Part shown: positions 1 to 8,683 of the stretch, piece after piece | How positions within the stretch are numbered: position 1 is the first letter of the stretch | How the letters are laid out: each line of letters opens with the position of its first letter | Source: Pseudomonas putida | GTDB taxonomy: Bacteria > Pseudomonadota > Gammaproteobacteria > Pseudomonadales > Pseudomonadaceae | Reading direction: 5' to 3' | DNA length: 41,543 nucleotides | Assembly: GCF_028682635.1 (NCBI RefSeq) | Contig: NZ_JANHLK010000040.1 | Location: 1 to 41,543, forward strand | Program-made: the position numbers and the translations under genes | Notes under the pieces: model-generated | What the model saw: the letters and a program-made list of their open reading frames with translations, nothing else | Databases searched by the model: none | Told to the model about the DNA's origin: nothing

Positions 1-199
1 ACCTGCGCAAAACCTGTAGGAGCTGGCTTGCCAGCGATGGCGGCATCACGGCCACCATCGCATCGCCGGCAAGCCGGCTCCTACGGATTTGCGTGACGCC
101 ACCAATTCAACTTACCTGCGCAAAACCTGTAGGAGCTGGCTTGCCAGCGATGGCGGCATCACGGCCACCATCGCATCGCTGGCAAGCCAGGTCCTACAG
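1..199. repeat. BIME: two tandem 113-bp REP-pair units
   Basis: Two copies of a unit of about 113 bp begin near 15 and 128. Each unit has a forward REP core (TGTAGGAGCTGGCTTGCCAG), a short linker, and an inverted REP core ending in GGCTCCTAC. The same unit recurs at 28519-28975 and, in reverse orientation, at 41496-41543. It lies downstream of the minus-strand hydrolase gene ending at 241 and may act as its transcription end or 3' stabiliser. No RAYT transposase is in the window. Apparent ORFs across it have no coding character. Confidence 0.85.
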
Positions 200-240
200 T
201 GATTGGGTACAGCCGCGAGAAATGGGGCGGCTGTCAGGCC

Positions 241-1296
241 TCAAAGATGATCCGCATCGATCACCGCCTTGGCGAACGCCTGCGGATCTTCCTGTGGCAA
301 GTTGTGGCCGATGCCGCCGCTGATCAGGCGGAACTGGTATTTGCCGGTAAAGCGCTTGGCGTAATCCTCGGGGGCCGGGTGCGGGGCGCCGTTGGCGTCG
401 CCTTCCAGGGTGATGGTCGGCACACTGATGGAAGGTGCCGTGGCCAGTTTCTGCTCCAGTGCTTCGTATTGGCTTTCGCCCTGGACCAGGCCCAGGCGCC
501 AGCGATAGTTGAACACGGTGATGTCGACATGGTCGGGGTTGTCCAGCGCCTTGGCGCTGCGGTCGAAGGTGGCGTCGTCGAAGGCCCATTTTGGCGAGGC
601 CAGTTGCCAGATCAGCTTGGCGAAGTCATGGGTGTTTTTCTCGTAGCCGGCGCGGCCGCGGTCGGTGGCGAAGTAGAACTGGTACCACCACTGCAGTTCG
701 GCCTTGGGCGGCAGCGGGTTCTTGCCGGCGGCCTGGTTACCGATCAGATAGCCGCTGACCGACACCAGGGCCTTGACCCGTTCCGGCCACAGCGCCGAAA
801 CGATGTCGGCGGAACGCGCGCCCCAATCATAACCACCGAGCACGGCTTGCTTGATCTTCAGGGCGTCCATGAAATCGATGACGTCGCTGGCCAGCGCGGC
901 CGGTTGGCCATTGCGCAAGGTCTTGTCGGAGAGGAAGTGCGTATCGCCGTAGCCGCGCGCATAGGGCATCAACACGCGATAACCCTTGGCCGCCAACAAG
1001 GGCGCGACTTCGTCATAGCTGTGGATGTCGTACGGCCAGCCGTGCAGCAGAATCACCACCGGGCCGTCGGCCGGGCCCGTTTCGGCGTACGCCACGCTGA
1101 GCAGGCCCGCGTTGACATGCTTGAGCGGACCGAACGGCGAGGGCGCCGCCTGCGTGGTGCCGGCAGGGGGGGCGGCAGGGGATGTCTGCGCGTGAGCTAC
1201 ACCCAGAACGCCCAACAGACTCAGGGCGAGGATCGACGAGCCGACCAGGCGGCGGCGAGGGTTACCGGTTCTGTCGTTGTGCTGTGCCTTCTTCAT
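241..1296 (-). CDS. Exported alpha/beta hydrolase, epoxide hydrolase/haloalkane dehalogenase-like
   Basis: The product has 351 residues. The start at 1296 is preferred over upstream ATGs because an AGGAG motif precedes it and it gives a clean signal peptide: a twin-arginine-like RRR stretch at 14-16, a hydrophobic core at about 20-34, and an AHA cleavage site near 36. The mature part is an alpha/beta hydrolase. It has HGWP at 85-88 (oxyanion region), a nucleophile elbow GGYDWGAR with Asp157 as nucleophile, and a late GIGH His near 331. An Asp nucleophile is the mark of epoxide hydrolases and dehalogenases, rather than Ser esterases. The likely location is the periplasm, exported by Sec or possibly Tat. 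It is the last gene of a minus-strand group with an MFS carrier and a TIM-barrel enzyme, which suggests a catabolic role. The substrate is unknown. Confidence 0.85.
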   Translation of the reverse strand: MKKAQHNDRTGNPRRRLVGSSILALSLLGVLGVAHAQTSPAAPPAGTTQAAPSPFGPLKHVNAGLLSVAYAETGPADGPVVILLHGWPYDIHSYDEVAPLLAAKGYRVLMPYARGYGDTHFLSDKTLRNGQPAALASDVIDFMDALKIKQAVLGGYDWGARSADIVSALWPERVKALVSVSGYLIGNQAAGKNPLPPKAELQWWYQFYFATDRGRAGYEKNTHDFAKLIWQLASPKWAFDDATFDRSAKALDNPDHVDITVFNYRWRLGLVQGESQYEALEQKLATAPSISVPTITLEGDANGAPHPAPEDYAKRFTGKYQFRLISGGIGHNLPQEDPQAFAKAVIDADHL

Positions 1297-1463
1297 GTGA
1301 TGTCTCCTGTTCAAGCCGCTGGCCAGGGGATCGGGCCGATCCCCTTTAAACCCTGCCTGCATTTGAACGCGAAGACGTATCTGGCCTGTGTCGAAGAGCG
1401 GGGCCGGTGTCAGCCCCTGTATCCCGCTGCTGTCCAGATACACAGTGATACACAGCGTCAGGA

Positions 1464-2729
1464 TCAAGCCTGTGCTGCACTCACCTTGCCCGTGACGGTG
1501 GCGTTTCTGCGCACCGATTGATACAGCAGGCTGGACACCAGGAAGCCCACGATCGCCAACCCGCTCATCAGGCTGAACACATAGTTATAGCCTTGCTGGC
1601 CGGGGAAGTGGTCGAGGATGGCGCCGTAGATCACGTAGGCGAACATGCCCGGGGCATAGCCGATCAGGCAGCCGATGCCGAAGGCCGAGCCGGTGATGTG
1701 CTGGGGAATGCCGACTTCACCCATGGGCGCCCAGAACACGCCGCGCATGGAAAACACGATCAGCGCGAAGGACAGGGTGGCGGCCATGCCGGCATAGATG
1801 AAGCTCGGGCTTTTCGGAATCAACAGGATCACGGCCATCAGCGGCAGCAGCGCCAGGAACGCCCACTTCAGGTAGCGGCTGGTGCTCTTGAACTGTTTGT
1901 CGGCGATGAAACCGCCGGCAGGGCCGCCGAGGATCTTCAGGAAGTACTGGTTGATGATGCCGTAGGCGCCCACCAGGGCCACGGGCAGGCCGTACATTTC
2001 CTTGAGGTAGGGAATGAAATAGGTCAGGCCGCAGTAGACGATGTAGACCATGAACACATTGAGGCTGACCAGCCAGATGCCCGGCACCTTGATGGCTTCG
2101 AACAGGTTGGCCAGGCCGTTGCCGGGCTTGGCGGTCGACTGGGTGGCGCCGCTCTTGAGCAGGAACCAGGTCAGGGTGCCGGCCAGGATGTCGATCACCG
2201 AGTAGAACAGGATCGCCGACTTCAGGCCGGCTTCGCCCGAGCCCATGGCGATGAACACACCCAACGCGCAGAAGGCCACCAGGGTATCGACGACACCACG
2301 CCCGCCTTCGAGCAGGCCGAACAGCCGACCCTGTTCCTGATCGTCACCGAGGTTGCGGATGGCCTTGAGCAGCGACGGCCAGAAGAGGCAGTCGGCGCAC
2401 ACCGCCAGCAGGCTGAACACGATCAGCAGGTTGCTGAAGGGAGGAAAGGTCGCCAGGTACAGCCCCAGGCCGCCGGTGCCGATCAGGCCGAGGGGGATCA
2501 GCTTGCGGGTGTCGTAGCGATCGGCGAGCAGGCCGCCGACCACGAACAGCGCGGTGGCGATGATCGCGTTGGCGCTGAGCAACATGCCGATTTCAGTGTG
2601 GCTCAGGCCCATGAATTCCTGCATGGGCACATAAAAGGCGTCCTTGAGGTTGGCCAGTTTGTAGATGGTGCCGCCACCGAGGATGAGGATCAGGAATCGC
2701 AGCCATTTGGCCTTGTTTTGCATTGTCAT
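1464..2729 (-). CDS. MFS transporter
   Basis: This is a 421-residue polytopic inner-membrane protein of the major facilitator superfamily. About 12 hydrophobic segments are visible, with the family loop motif GGLLADRYDTRK after the second. The length is normal for MFS. The start at 2729 is supported by GGAG about 8 bases upstream; an in-frame ATG two codons later is possible. It lies 38 bp after the TIM-barrel gene on the same strand and 167 bp before the hydrolase start, so the three probably share a transcript. From this context I infer uptake of the compound processed by the neighbouring enzymes. The sequence does not show which compound. Resemblance to YihN-type permeases is only an impression. 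Confidence 0.85.
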   Translation of the reverse strand: MTMQNKAKWLRFLILILGGGTIYKLANLKDAFYVPMQEFMGLSHTEIGMLLSANAIIATALFVVGGLLADRYDTRKLIPLGLIGTGGLGLYLATFPPFSNLLIVFSLLAVCADCLFWPSLLKAIRNLGDDQEQGRLFGLLEGGRGVVDTLVAFCALGVFIAMGSGEAGLKSAILFYSVIDILAGTLTWFLLKSGATQSTAKPGNGLANLFEAIKVPGIWLVSLNVFMVYIVYCGLTYFIPYLKEMYGLPVALVGAYGIINQYFLKILGGPAGGFIADKQFKSTSRYLKWAFLALLPLMAVILLIPKSPSFIYAGMAATLSFALIVFSMRGVFWAPMGEVGIPQHITGSAFGIGCLIGYAPGMFAYVIYGAILDHFPGQQGYNYVFSLMSGLAIVGFLVSSLLYQSVRRNATVTGKVSAAQA

Positions 2730-2767
2730 TATTGTTCTCCGGGCGTAATCGGTTCGTAGCGTCGGGT

Positions 2768-3838
2768 TCAGGCGTTGCAGGTATCGGCGAGGGTGAGTTC
2801 GGCCAGGGTGCGCAACTCGGCCAGCACACCGCGGACATAGGCGACCTGGTTGTTCGCCCAGCGGTGTTCGTCGGCAAGCATTCGTTCGAGCGAGAAGCCT
2901 TCAGGCAGCGGTGTATCACTCATTTCCCGGTAGGCAATGAACGGGTCGGCCGCCTCAAGGGTCTGGCGGAACGCCGGGGCCACGTAGTGGTTTTCCTGCT
3001 CGAGGATGAAGGCGATGACCTGCGGGCTGGTGTCGCCCAGCATTAGCAGCTCGAACAGCAGGCGGGCACTGGGCAGGTCGTCTTCGGCGCTGCCCTGCAG
3101 GACGCCGTAATGGCCGAAGCCGTTTTGCTCGGGGACCACGCGCACGCCCTTGAGGTGCGCCTGGCGGATGTGCGGCGCCAGGTTGCGCAGCGCCTGCAGG
3201 GGTTGTTCGCAGGCATTGATCATGTTGCCGAAGTCGAACAGGGCATGCAGGCGAGGGTGGTTGAGGCGGGTCAGCAGTTGCGCGATCTCGGCGCTCTTGA
3301 GCTCTTCATGCTGCTCGAAGTCGAAGTACAGGTCGTGCTTGTCGGCCTGCTGCGCGAGGTAGTGCAGGTCGGTTTCGATCACGTCCATCACTTGCGACAG
3401 CGTGCCCTCGTAGCGCGAGTAGACGCGGATGTTGCGCACGCCCAGGGCGAGGGCGATGGCGATCACCTGGTCGACGTCCTTTTTCCGCGTGCTGCTGATT
3501 TCCAGATGCACATCCAGGCCCAGGGCCCTGGCCTTGGCGGCAAATACCTGCAATTGCGCGGGCGTCATCTGGCTCAGGCTGTTCTGCTCGCCGTCGAGCA
3601 AGTGCAGGCTCAGGCCTTGCAGTTCGTGGCGATAGGCGAAGTCGAGCAGGTCGGCGGGGGTGACACGGCCGTGGGTGAGGTTGGTCAGCAGCGGGTAGGC
3701 GTGGGCGAACAGGCGCAGTTGCCTCAGGCGGTCGAGCAACCGGCGGGCCAGTGCGTCGGTCAGCACGGGAGCGGTGCCGTCCTCGACCACGTTGTGGCCG
3801 AGCAGGGCGTTGAAGCGTTCCTGGATCTTATTGTTCAT
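2768..3838 (-). CDS. Sugar phosphate isomerase/epimerase-like TIM-barrel protein
   Basis: The product has 356 residues of the xylose isomerase-like TIM-barrel type (AP endonuclease 2 fold). Candidate metal and acid ligands occur at barrel strand ends: the E in FDFEQHEE, the D in ALFDFGN, the H in QAHLKG and later GHYGVLQG. It probably acts in the cytoplasm on a sugar or hydroxy acid, as isomerase, epimerase or dehydratase. The reaction cannot be told from the sequence. The start at 3838 has AGGA upstream. It is the first gene of the minus-strand group that continues with an MFS carrier and an exported hydrolase. A strong palindrome at 3917-3934, 79 bp upstream, is a candidate operator for this group. 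Confidence 0.8.
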   Translation of the reverse strand: MNNKIQERFNALLGHNVVEDGTAPVLTDALARRLLDRLRQLRLFAHAYPLLTNLTHGRVTPADLLDFAYRHELQGLSLHLLDGEQNSLSQMTPAQLQVFAAKARALGLDVHLEISSTRKKDVDQVIAIALALGVRNIRVYSRYEGTLSQVMDVIETDLHYLAQQADKHDLYFDFEQHEELKSAEIAQLLTRLNHPRLHALFDFGNMINACEQPLQALRNLAPHIRQAHLKGVRVVPEQNGFGHYGVLQGSAEDDLPSARLLFELLMLGDTSPQVIAFILEQENHYVAPAFRQTLEAADPFIAYREMSDTPLPEGFSLERMLADEHRWANNQVAYVRGVLAELRTLAELTLADTCNA

Positions 3839-3916
3839 TCGAGTCGTTCCTGGTTCAGACGCTGGGTCTTGCGACGCAGCCTTTATCGCGCCAGTCAGGA
3901 ACTCTCGATAGATCCA

Positions 3917-3934
3917 TTATCAGTTAATTGATAA
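3917..3934. promoter_or_regulatory. AT-rich 18-bp palindrome, candidate operator
   Basis: The sequence TTATCAGTTAATTGATAA matches its own reverse complement at 16 of 18 positions and stands out as AT-rich in a GC-rich region. It sits between the end of the MocR gene (3950) and the start of the TIM-barrel gene (3838, minus strand), where a promoter for the TIM-barrel/MFS/hydrolase group is expected. A dimeric repressor site is likely. Next to it, at 3937-3957, is a 7-bp inverted repeat (CCACTTG/CAAGTGG) that may end the MocR transcript. Confidence 0.5.
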
Positions 3935-3949
3935 GACCACTTGCGGGCT

Positions 3950-5458
3950 TCAAGTGGCCTGCGTCAGGCACCCCATTGCGTCCAGCGCCCGGGCCAGCGC
4001 CGCGACGCGTTCCCGGGCCTGGTGTTCAGGGGTGCCGGCAAAACCGATCAGCAGGGCCGGCGGCAGCACGTGCCCGATGCAGTAGTCGGAGAGGGCGTAG
4101 GTGTGGATGTTGTGCCGGGCCAGTTGCTTGGCAATGGCGTCGTCGTCGAGCGCCGGGGGGAGCCAGGCGATCAGGTGCATGCCGGCGTCCACCGGGGTGA
4201 TCCTGAAGAATCCGCCGAGCTGTTGTTGCAACTGCTCGACCAGGGCCTGCTGGCGAGCCTGGTACAGTGTGCGCAGGCGACGGATGTGCCCCAGGAAGTG
4301 GCCTTCGACCATGAAGTCCGCTGTGGTCGCCTGCAGCAGGGTGGGCGGGCTGCGATCCATCACCGCGCGCAAGGTGCAGAAGGGTTCGACCAAGGCCTGG
4401 GGCAAGATCACGTAGCCCAGGCGCAGCGACGGGAACAGCACCTTGCTGAAGGTCCCGACGTAGATCACCCGCGCCATCTGGTCCATGGCATAGAGCGCGG
4501 GCAGCAGGCGGCCGCTGTAGCGCAGTTCGCTGTCGCAATCGTCCTCGATGATCCAGCTTTGCTGGCGTGCCGCCCAATCGATCAGGGCCTGGCGTCGCGC
4601 ATAGCTGAGGGTCACGCCCAGGGGATGCTGGCGCGAGGGGGTGGTGAACACCAGGCGCGCATCGGGGCATTGGGCCAGCCCTTGCTGGACATCGATGCCC
4701 TGTTCATCGACGCGCAGCGGCACCACCTGCGCGCCCTGGGCCTGCAAGGCGATGCGCGCGGCGATGTGCCCCGGGTCTTCCATCCACACGCTGTCCTGCG
4801 GATTGAGCAGCAGCATGCCCAGCAGGTTGAAGGCTTGCTGTGCACCGGAAACGATCACCACTTGCCCGGCGTCGCAGTCGATGCCCCGGGCGTCGAAGAC
4901 GTACTCGGCGATGGCTGTGCGCAAGGCCTGCAAGCCTTGCAGCTCGCCATAACCGAGCATGGCCTTGCTCGGCTTGAGCAGGTGGCGGTTCATCAGGCGC
5001 CGCCAGATCGCTTGCGGGAAGGCGTCGTAGGTGCTGTGGCTGGGCAGGAATGAGGTCGGGGTCGAAGGGTCCCAATCGGCATAGGACACCCCGCGAAAAT
5101 GATCGCTGCGCAGCGACAGCATCGACTGGCTCAGGTCGGACAGGCGAGGCGGCTGGCGCGCCTGCCCGTCGTCGACCATCGTGCGCTGTTCCCACTCGGT
5201 GCCGACGTAGGTGCCGGCCCCGGTGCGCGAGGCCAGGAAGCCTTCGGCGATCAACTGATCGAAGGCATTGAGGATGGTGATCCGCGACAGAGCCAGCTCC
5301 TTGCTCAGGGTGCGCGTCGACGGCAGGCGCACGCCGCCCTGGATGCGGCCGCCGAGGATCTGCTTGCGAATCTGCAAGTAAAGCTGGCGGTACAAGGGGA
5401 TGGCGCTGGCACGGTCCAGCTCGATGGCCGACAGCAACAAACCTGCGGGGGATTTCAT
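3950..5458 (-). CDS. MocR/GntR-family regulator with aminotransferase-like domain
   Basis: With the start at 5458 the product has 502 residues, normal for MocR proteins. It has an N-terminal GntR winged helix (IPLYRQLYLQIRKQILGG, then LPSTRTLSKELALSR) and a large fold-type I aminotransferase-like domain. The PLP lysine is visible in GTFSK (about Lys339), and ADWDPSTP marks the linker/domain start. Such proteins sense an amine or PLP adduct and bind direct repeats. An upstream in-frame ATG at 5545 would add 29 residues. Neither start has a convincing ribosome binding site; 5458 is chosen because it begins just before the GntR domain. It is divergent from the quinone oxidoreductase operon and is a plausible regulator of it, competing with the AraC gene at 13420-14463 for that role. 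Confidence 0.85.
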   Translation of the reverse strand: MKSPAGLLLSAIELDRASAIPLYRQLYLQIRKQILGGRIQGGVRLPSTRTLSKELALSRITILNAFDQLIAEGFLASRTGAGTYVGTEWEQRTMVDDGQARQPPRLSDLSQSMLSLRSDHFRGVSYADWDPSTPTSFLPSHSTYDAFPQAIWRRLMNRHLLKPSKAMLGYGELQGLQALRTAIAEYVFDARGIDCDAGQVVIVSGAQQAFNLLGMLLLNPQDSVWMEDPGHIAARIALQAQGAQVVPLRVDEQGIDVQQGLAQCPDARLVFTTPSRQHPLGVTLSYARRQALIDWAARQQSWIIEDDCDSELRYSGRLLPALYAMDQMARVIYVGTFSKVLFPSLRLGYVILPQALVEPFCTLRAVMDRSPPTLLQATTADFMVEGHFLGHIRRLRTLYQARQQALVEQLQQQLGGFFRITPVDAGMHLIAWLPPALDDDAIAKQLARHNIHTYALSDYCIGHVLPPALLIGFAGTPEHQARERVAALARALDAMGCLTQAT

Positions 5459-5572
5459 GACGCGCTCGTCTGGACGGAGTGTGGGTGGTCCCGCGCCGGC
5501 TGGCGCCGAGGTGTGCAGGGTAGCGAGCGGCAGCGGATAAGTCATCCACCGCCGGGAACGCCACGGCGGGCA

Positions 5573-5615
5573 CTGTCATGAAATGAAAAGCCATTGTCGT
5601 CTGATGAGAAGCGGC
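5573..5615 (+). promoter_or_regulatory. Two-half-site operator upstream of the 5693-12078 operon
   Basis: Two direct half-sites, ATGAAAAGCC at 5583 and ATGAGAAGCGG at 5604, are 21 bp apart. The whole stretch aligns without gaps to 14688-14730 at 33 of 43 positions, including CTGTCATsAAATGAAAAG. GGGCG follows at the same distance in both places (5621 and 14736), and a -10-like TACAGT is at 5632-5637. With a 17-bp spacer the -35 falls inside the proximal half-site. This is the usual class II AraC-family layout. The element also lies in the promoter region of the divergent MocR gene. Confidence 0.65.
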
Positions 5616-5692
5616 TGTTTGGGCGTCATCCTACAGTCCAATCAGCGCAAATCGACGCAGCAGCCAATATTGCAGACTGGAGAACAAGAAAA

Positions 5693-6673
5693 ATGGCCAA
5701 AGCCGTACGCTTCTACGAAACCGGTGGTCCCGACGTCCTTCGTTATGAGGATGTCGAAGTCGGCGACCCCGGTCCTGGTCAGGTACGTCTGCGTCATGTA
5801 GCGGTCGGCCTGAACTATGCCGACACCTACTTTCGCAACGGCACCTACCCGATCCCGATGCCCAACGGCATGGGCGTCGAGGCGTCCGGTGTGGTCCAGG
5901 CCATCGGCGAAGGCGTGACCAACGTCCAGGTGGGGGACCGCGTCACCTATACCGGTTTCCTCAACACCCTCGGCGCCTACAGCACCGAACGACTGATCGC
6001 GGCCGCGCCGCTGATCAAGCTGCCGGAAACCATCAGTTTCGAAACCGCCGCGGCCATGACCATGCGCGGCCTGACGTCGTCGTACCTGATGCGCCGCATC
6101 TACGACTTCAAGGAAGGCGACAGCATCCTGCTGCACGCCGCCGCCGGTGGCGTTGGCCTGATCGTTTCGCAGTGGGCCAAGTTGCTCGGCCTGAACGTGA
6201 TCGGCACGGTGTCGACCGAGCAAAAGGCTGAAATCGCCCGTGCCCACGGTTGCGACCATACTATCAATTACAGCCATGAAGACGTCGCCGCTCGCGTTCG
6301 CGAATTGACCGACGGCGTGGGCGTCAACGTGGTGTTCGACAGCGTTGGCAAGAACACCTTCATGGGTTCGCTGGATTCGTTGAAACCCCGTGGCCTGATG
6401 GTCTGCGTGGGTACCGCATCCGGGCCTATCCCGGCGTTCGATCCGGTGATGCTGGCGATGAAAGGTTCGCTGTTCCTGACCCGTCCGGCCCTGGCCAACT
6501 ACATCAGCGATCCTGCGGAAAAAGCCGCCCTGGCCGGTGAGTTGTTCGACCACGTCGGCAGCGGCCGCATCAAGATCGAGATCAACCAGCACTACGCGTT
6601 GCAGGACGCGGTGCAGGCGCATCGCGATCTTGAGTCGCGCAAGACTACCGGCTCGTCGATTTTCGTCATTTAA
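5693..6673 (+). CDS. Zinc-free quinone oxidoreductase (NADPH:quinone reductase, MDR family)
   Basis: The product has 326 residues of the medium-chain dehydrogenase/reductase superfamily, quinone oxidoreductase branch. It starts MAKAVRFYETGGPDVL and contains the AAAGGVGLIVSQWAKLLG nucleotide-binding segment and GLNYADTYFRNGTYP. It lacks the zinc-binding Cys/His set of alcohol dehydrogenases. It is expected to reduce quinones or enones with NADPH in the cytoplasm. The start at 5693 is chosen because it matches the family N terminus and GGAG lies upstream; an open frame to 5594 adds unrelated residues. It is the first gene of a plus-strand operon, 13 bp before the TauD-like gene, and is preceded by the two-half-site operator. 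Confidence 0.88.
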   Translation: MAKAVRFYETGGPDVLRYEDVEVGDPGPGQVRLRHVAVGLNYADTYFRNGTYPIPMPNGMGVEASGVVQAIGEGVTNVQVGDRVTYTGFLNTLGAYSTERLIAAAPLIKLPETISFETAAAMTMRGLTSSYLMRRIYDFKEGDSILLHAAAGGVGLIVSQWAKLLGLNVIGTVSTEQKAEIARAHGCDHTINYSHEDVAARVRELTDGVGVNVVFDSVGKNTFMGSLDSLKPRGLMVCVGTASGPIPAFDPVMLAMKGSLFLTRPALANYISDPAEKAALAGELFDHVGSGRIKIEINQHYALQDAVQAHRDLESRKTTGSSIFVI

Positions 6674-6686
6674 GGAGCTGCCAGCC

Positions 6687-7535
6687 ATGAAAGTCGAACA
6701 ATTGACCTGCAGCATCGGTGCCGAACTGATCGGCGTGAACCTCGCCGACGCGGTGCATGACGACGGTCTGTTTGCCGAGATTCGTGCCCAGTTGCTCAAG
6801 CACCGAGTGGTGTTCCTGCGCGACCAGGACATCAGCCGCGCCGACCACGTGGCCTTCGCCCGCCGCTTCGGCGAGCTGGAAGACCACCCGGTGGCCGGCA
6901 GCGATCCGGAGCATCCGGGGCTGGTGCGCATCTACAAGAATCCTGACCAGCCGATGGACCGCTACGAAAACGCCTGGCACACCGATGCGACCTGGCGCGA
7001 AGTTCCGCCGATGGGTGCCGTGCTGCGTTGTGTTGAATGCCCGCCAGTGGGCGGCGACACCATGTGGACCAACATGGTCCAGGCCTATGCGAACCTGCCG
7101 GAAGACGTAAAGCTCAAGATCGCCGACCTGCGTGCCCGCCACAGCATCGAAGCGAGCTTCGGCGCGGCCATGCCGATCGAAAAGCGCCTGGGACTCAAGG
7201 CGATGTACCCGGACGCCGAGCACCCGGTGGTGCGCACCCATCCGGAAACCGGCGAGAAGGTGCTGTTCGTCAACGCCTTCACCACTCATTTCAGCAACTA
7301 TCACACCCCTGAACGGGTGCGCTTCGGCCAGGACGCCAACCCTGGCGCCGGCGAGTTGCTGCGCTACCTGATCAGCCAGGCGTACATCCCTGAGTATCAA
7401 GTGCGCTGGCGCTGGAAGCCCAACAGCATCGCCATCTGGGACAACCGCAGTACCCAGCATTACGCCGTCATGGACTACCCGCCGTGCCATCGCAAGATGG
7501 AGCGCGCCGGGATCATCGGCGACAAGACTTTCTGA
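6687..7535 (+). CDS. TauD/TfdA-family 2-oxoglutarate- and Fe(II)-dependent dioxygenase
   Basis: The product has 282 residues, almost the length of E. coli TauD. The 2-His-1-Asp facial triad is visible: His98 and Asp100 in NAWHTD, and His258 in WDNRSTQHYAVMDY. Arg269 is placed to bind 2-oxoglutarate. The family hydroxylates a carbon next to a sulfonate, ether or amine, which then breaks (taurine to sulfite plus aldehyde; 2,4-D to phenol). The actual substrate here is unknown. The start at 6687 has AAGGAG upstream and lies 13 bp after the quinone oxidoreductase gene. A YeiH-type exporter at the end of the operon would fit removal of a released anion such as sulfite or sulfate. That is inference only. 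Confidence 0.92.
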   Translation: MKVEQLTCSIGAELIGVNLADAVHDDGLFAEIRAQLLKHRVVFLRDQDISRADHVAFARRFGELEDHPVAGSDPEHPGLVRIYKNPDQPMDRYENAWHTDATWREVPPMGAVLRCVECPPVGGDTMWTNMVQAYANLPEDVKLKIADLRARHSIEASFGAAMPIEKRLGLKAMYPDAEHPVVRTHPETGEKVLFVNAFTTHFSNYHTPERVRFGQDANPGAGELLRYLISQAYIPEYQVRWRWKPNSIAIWDNRSTQHYAVMDYPPCHRKMERAGIIGDKTF

Positions 7536-7567
7536 TCCAACCCTTCTGCATACGCACTCGTAGACAC

Positions 7568-7594
7568 GTCTGCCCGGCCACGACCCGGGCGGAC
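7568..7594 (+). other. Intercistronic hairpin before the BKACE gene
   Basis: A 10-bp stem (GTCTGCCCGG with CCGGGCGGAC, one G-U pair) encloses a 7-base loop. It sits in the 87-bp gap between the TauD-like and BKACE genes. No T tract follows, so it is unlikely to be a normal terminator. It may protect mRNA ends or mark a processing site. Confidence 0.5.
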
Positions 7595-7622
7595 GGGACA
7601 ATCATAAGAACTGGAGTAAACC

Positions 7623-8675
7623 ATGCAATTCTTCGACGATTCCCTGCACCCCGAAAACATGGAAAAGGTGGTCATCACCGTGGCCCCGTACGGCCCGGAA
7701 TGGATGCCTGAAGACTTCCCGGAAGACATCCCGCTGACCATGGACGAGCAAGTCCAGAAAGCGGTTGAATGCTATGAAGCCGGTGCCACGGTTTTGCACC
7801 TGCACGTGCGTGAACTGGATGGCAAGGGCTCCAAGCGCCTGTCCAAGTTCAACGAGCTGATCGCCGGTGTGCGCGAAGCCGTGCCGGACATGATCATCCA
7901 GGTCGGCGGCTCGATTTCCTTCGCCCCGGAAAGCGACGGTGAAGCGGCCAAGTGGCTGTCCGACGACACTCGCCACATGCTGGCCGAGCTGACGCCGAAA
8001 CCGGACCAGGTCACGGTGGCCATCAACACCACCCAGATGAACATCATGGAGCTGCTGTATCCGGAATACCTGGAAGGCACCTCCCTGGCCAACCCGATGG
8101 TCCAGGCCGCCTACAGCGAAATGACCGTACCGGCAGGTCCAGCCTGGGTTGCCGAGCACCTCAAGCGCCTTATGGACAACGGCATCCAGCCGCACTTCCA
8201 GCTGACCGGCATCCATGCCTACGAAACCCTGGAGCGCCTGGTGCGCAAGGGCATCTACAAGGGCCCGCTGAACCTGACCTGGATCGGCATCGGCGGTGGT
8301 TTCGACGGTCCGAACCCGTTCAACTTCTTCAACTTCATCCACCGTGTTCCGGATGGTTGCACCCTGACCTCCGAGTCGCTGCTCAAGAACGTGCTGCCGT
8401 TCAACACCATGGCCATGTCCATGGGGCTGCACCCGCGCGTGGGCAACGAAGACACTATCATTGATCACAAGGGCGAGCGTTTCGGCTCGGTTGCGCAGAT
8501 CAAGCAAACCGTACGCATCGCCCACGAACTGGGTCGCGAAATCGCCACCGGCAAAGAAGCCCGTGAGATCTATCGCATCGGTGTGCAGTACGACAGCATC
8601 GAAGACACCCTGCTGGCCAACGGAATGTCCCCCAACCGCAAGGCTGGGCAAAAAGGTGTGCCGCAACGCGGCTGA
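7623..8675 (+). CDS. BKACE family (3-keto-5-aminohexanoate cleavage enzyme-like, DUF849)
   Basis: The product has 350 residues. The family is a zinc TIM barrel that cleaves a beta-keto acid with acetyl-CoA to give acetoacetate and a new CoA ester. The metal motif HLHVR at 59-63 (His59, His61) is present. The C-terminal HPRVGNED segment corresponds to the conserved HxRVGxED region. The N-terminal strand reads ITVAPYGPEW instead of the more usual TxAxTGA form, and a GIGGGFDGPNPFNFFNF segment is present, so this is a less typical subfamily and its substrate should not be taken as keto-aminohexanoate. The start has GGAG (ACTGGAGTAAACC) just upstream. Hairpins flank the gene on both sides, at 7568-7594 and 8684-8713. 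Confidence 0.9.
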   Translation: MQFFDDSLHPENMEKVVITVAPYGPEWMPEDFPEDIPLTMDEQVQKAVECYEAGATVLHLHVRELDGKGSKRLSKFNELIAGVREAVPDMIIQVGGSISFAPESDGEAAKWLSDDTRHMLAELTPKPDQVTVAINTTQMNIMELLYPEYLEGTSLANPMVQAAYSEMTVPAGPAWVAEHLKRLMDNGIQPHFQLTGIHAYETLERLVRKGIYKGPLNLTWIGIGGGFDGPNPFNFFNFIHRVPDGCTLTSESLLKNVLPFNTMAMSMGLHPRVGNEDTIIDHKGERFGSVAQIKQTVRIAHELGREIATGKEAREIYRIGVQYDSIEDTLLANGMSPNRKAGQKGVPQRG

Positions 8676-8683
8676 CCCGTGGC

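Noticed and set aside
1518..2759. Plus-strand 413-codon frame opposite the MFS gene
   Set aside because: Gln/His/Gly-rich low-complexity translation opposite a clear MFS transporter; an antisense shadow.
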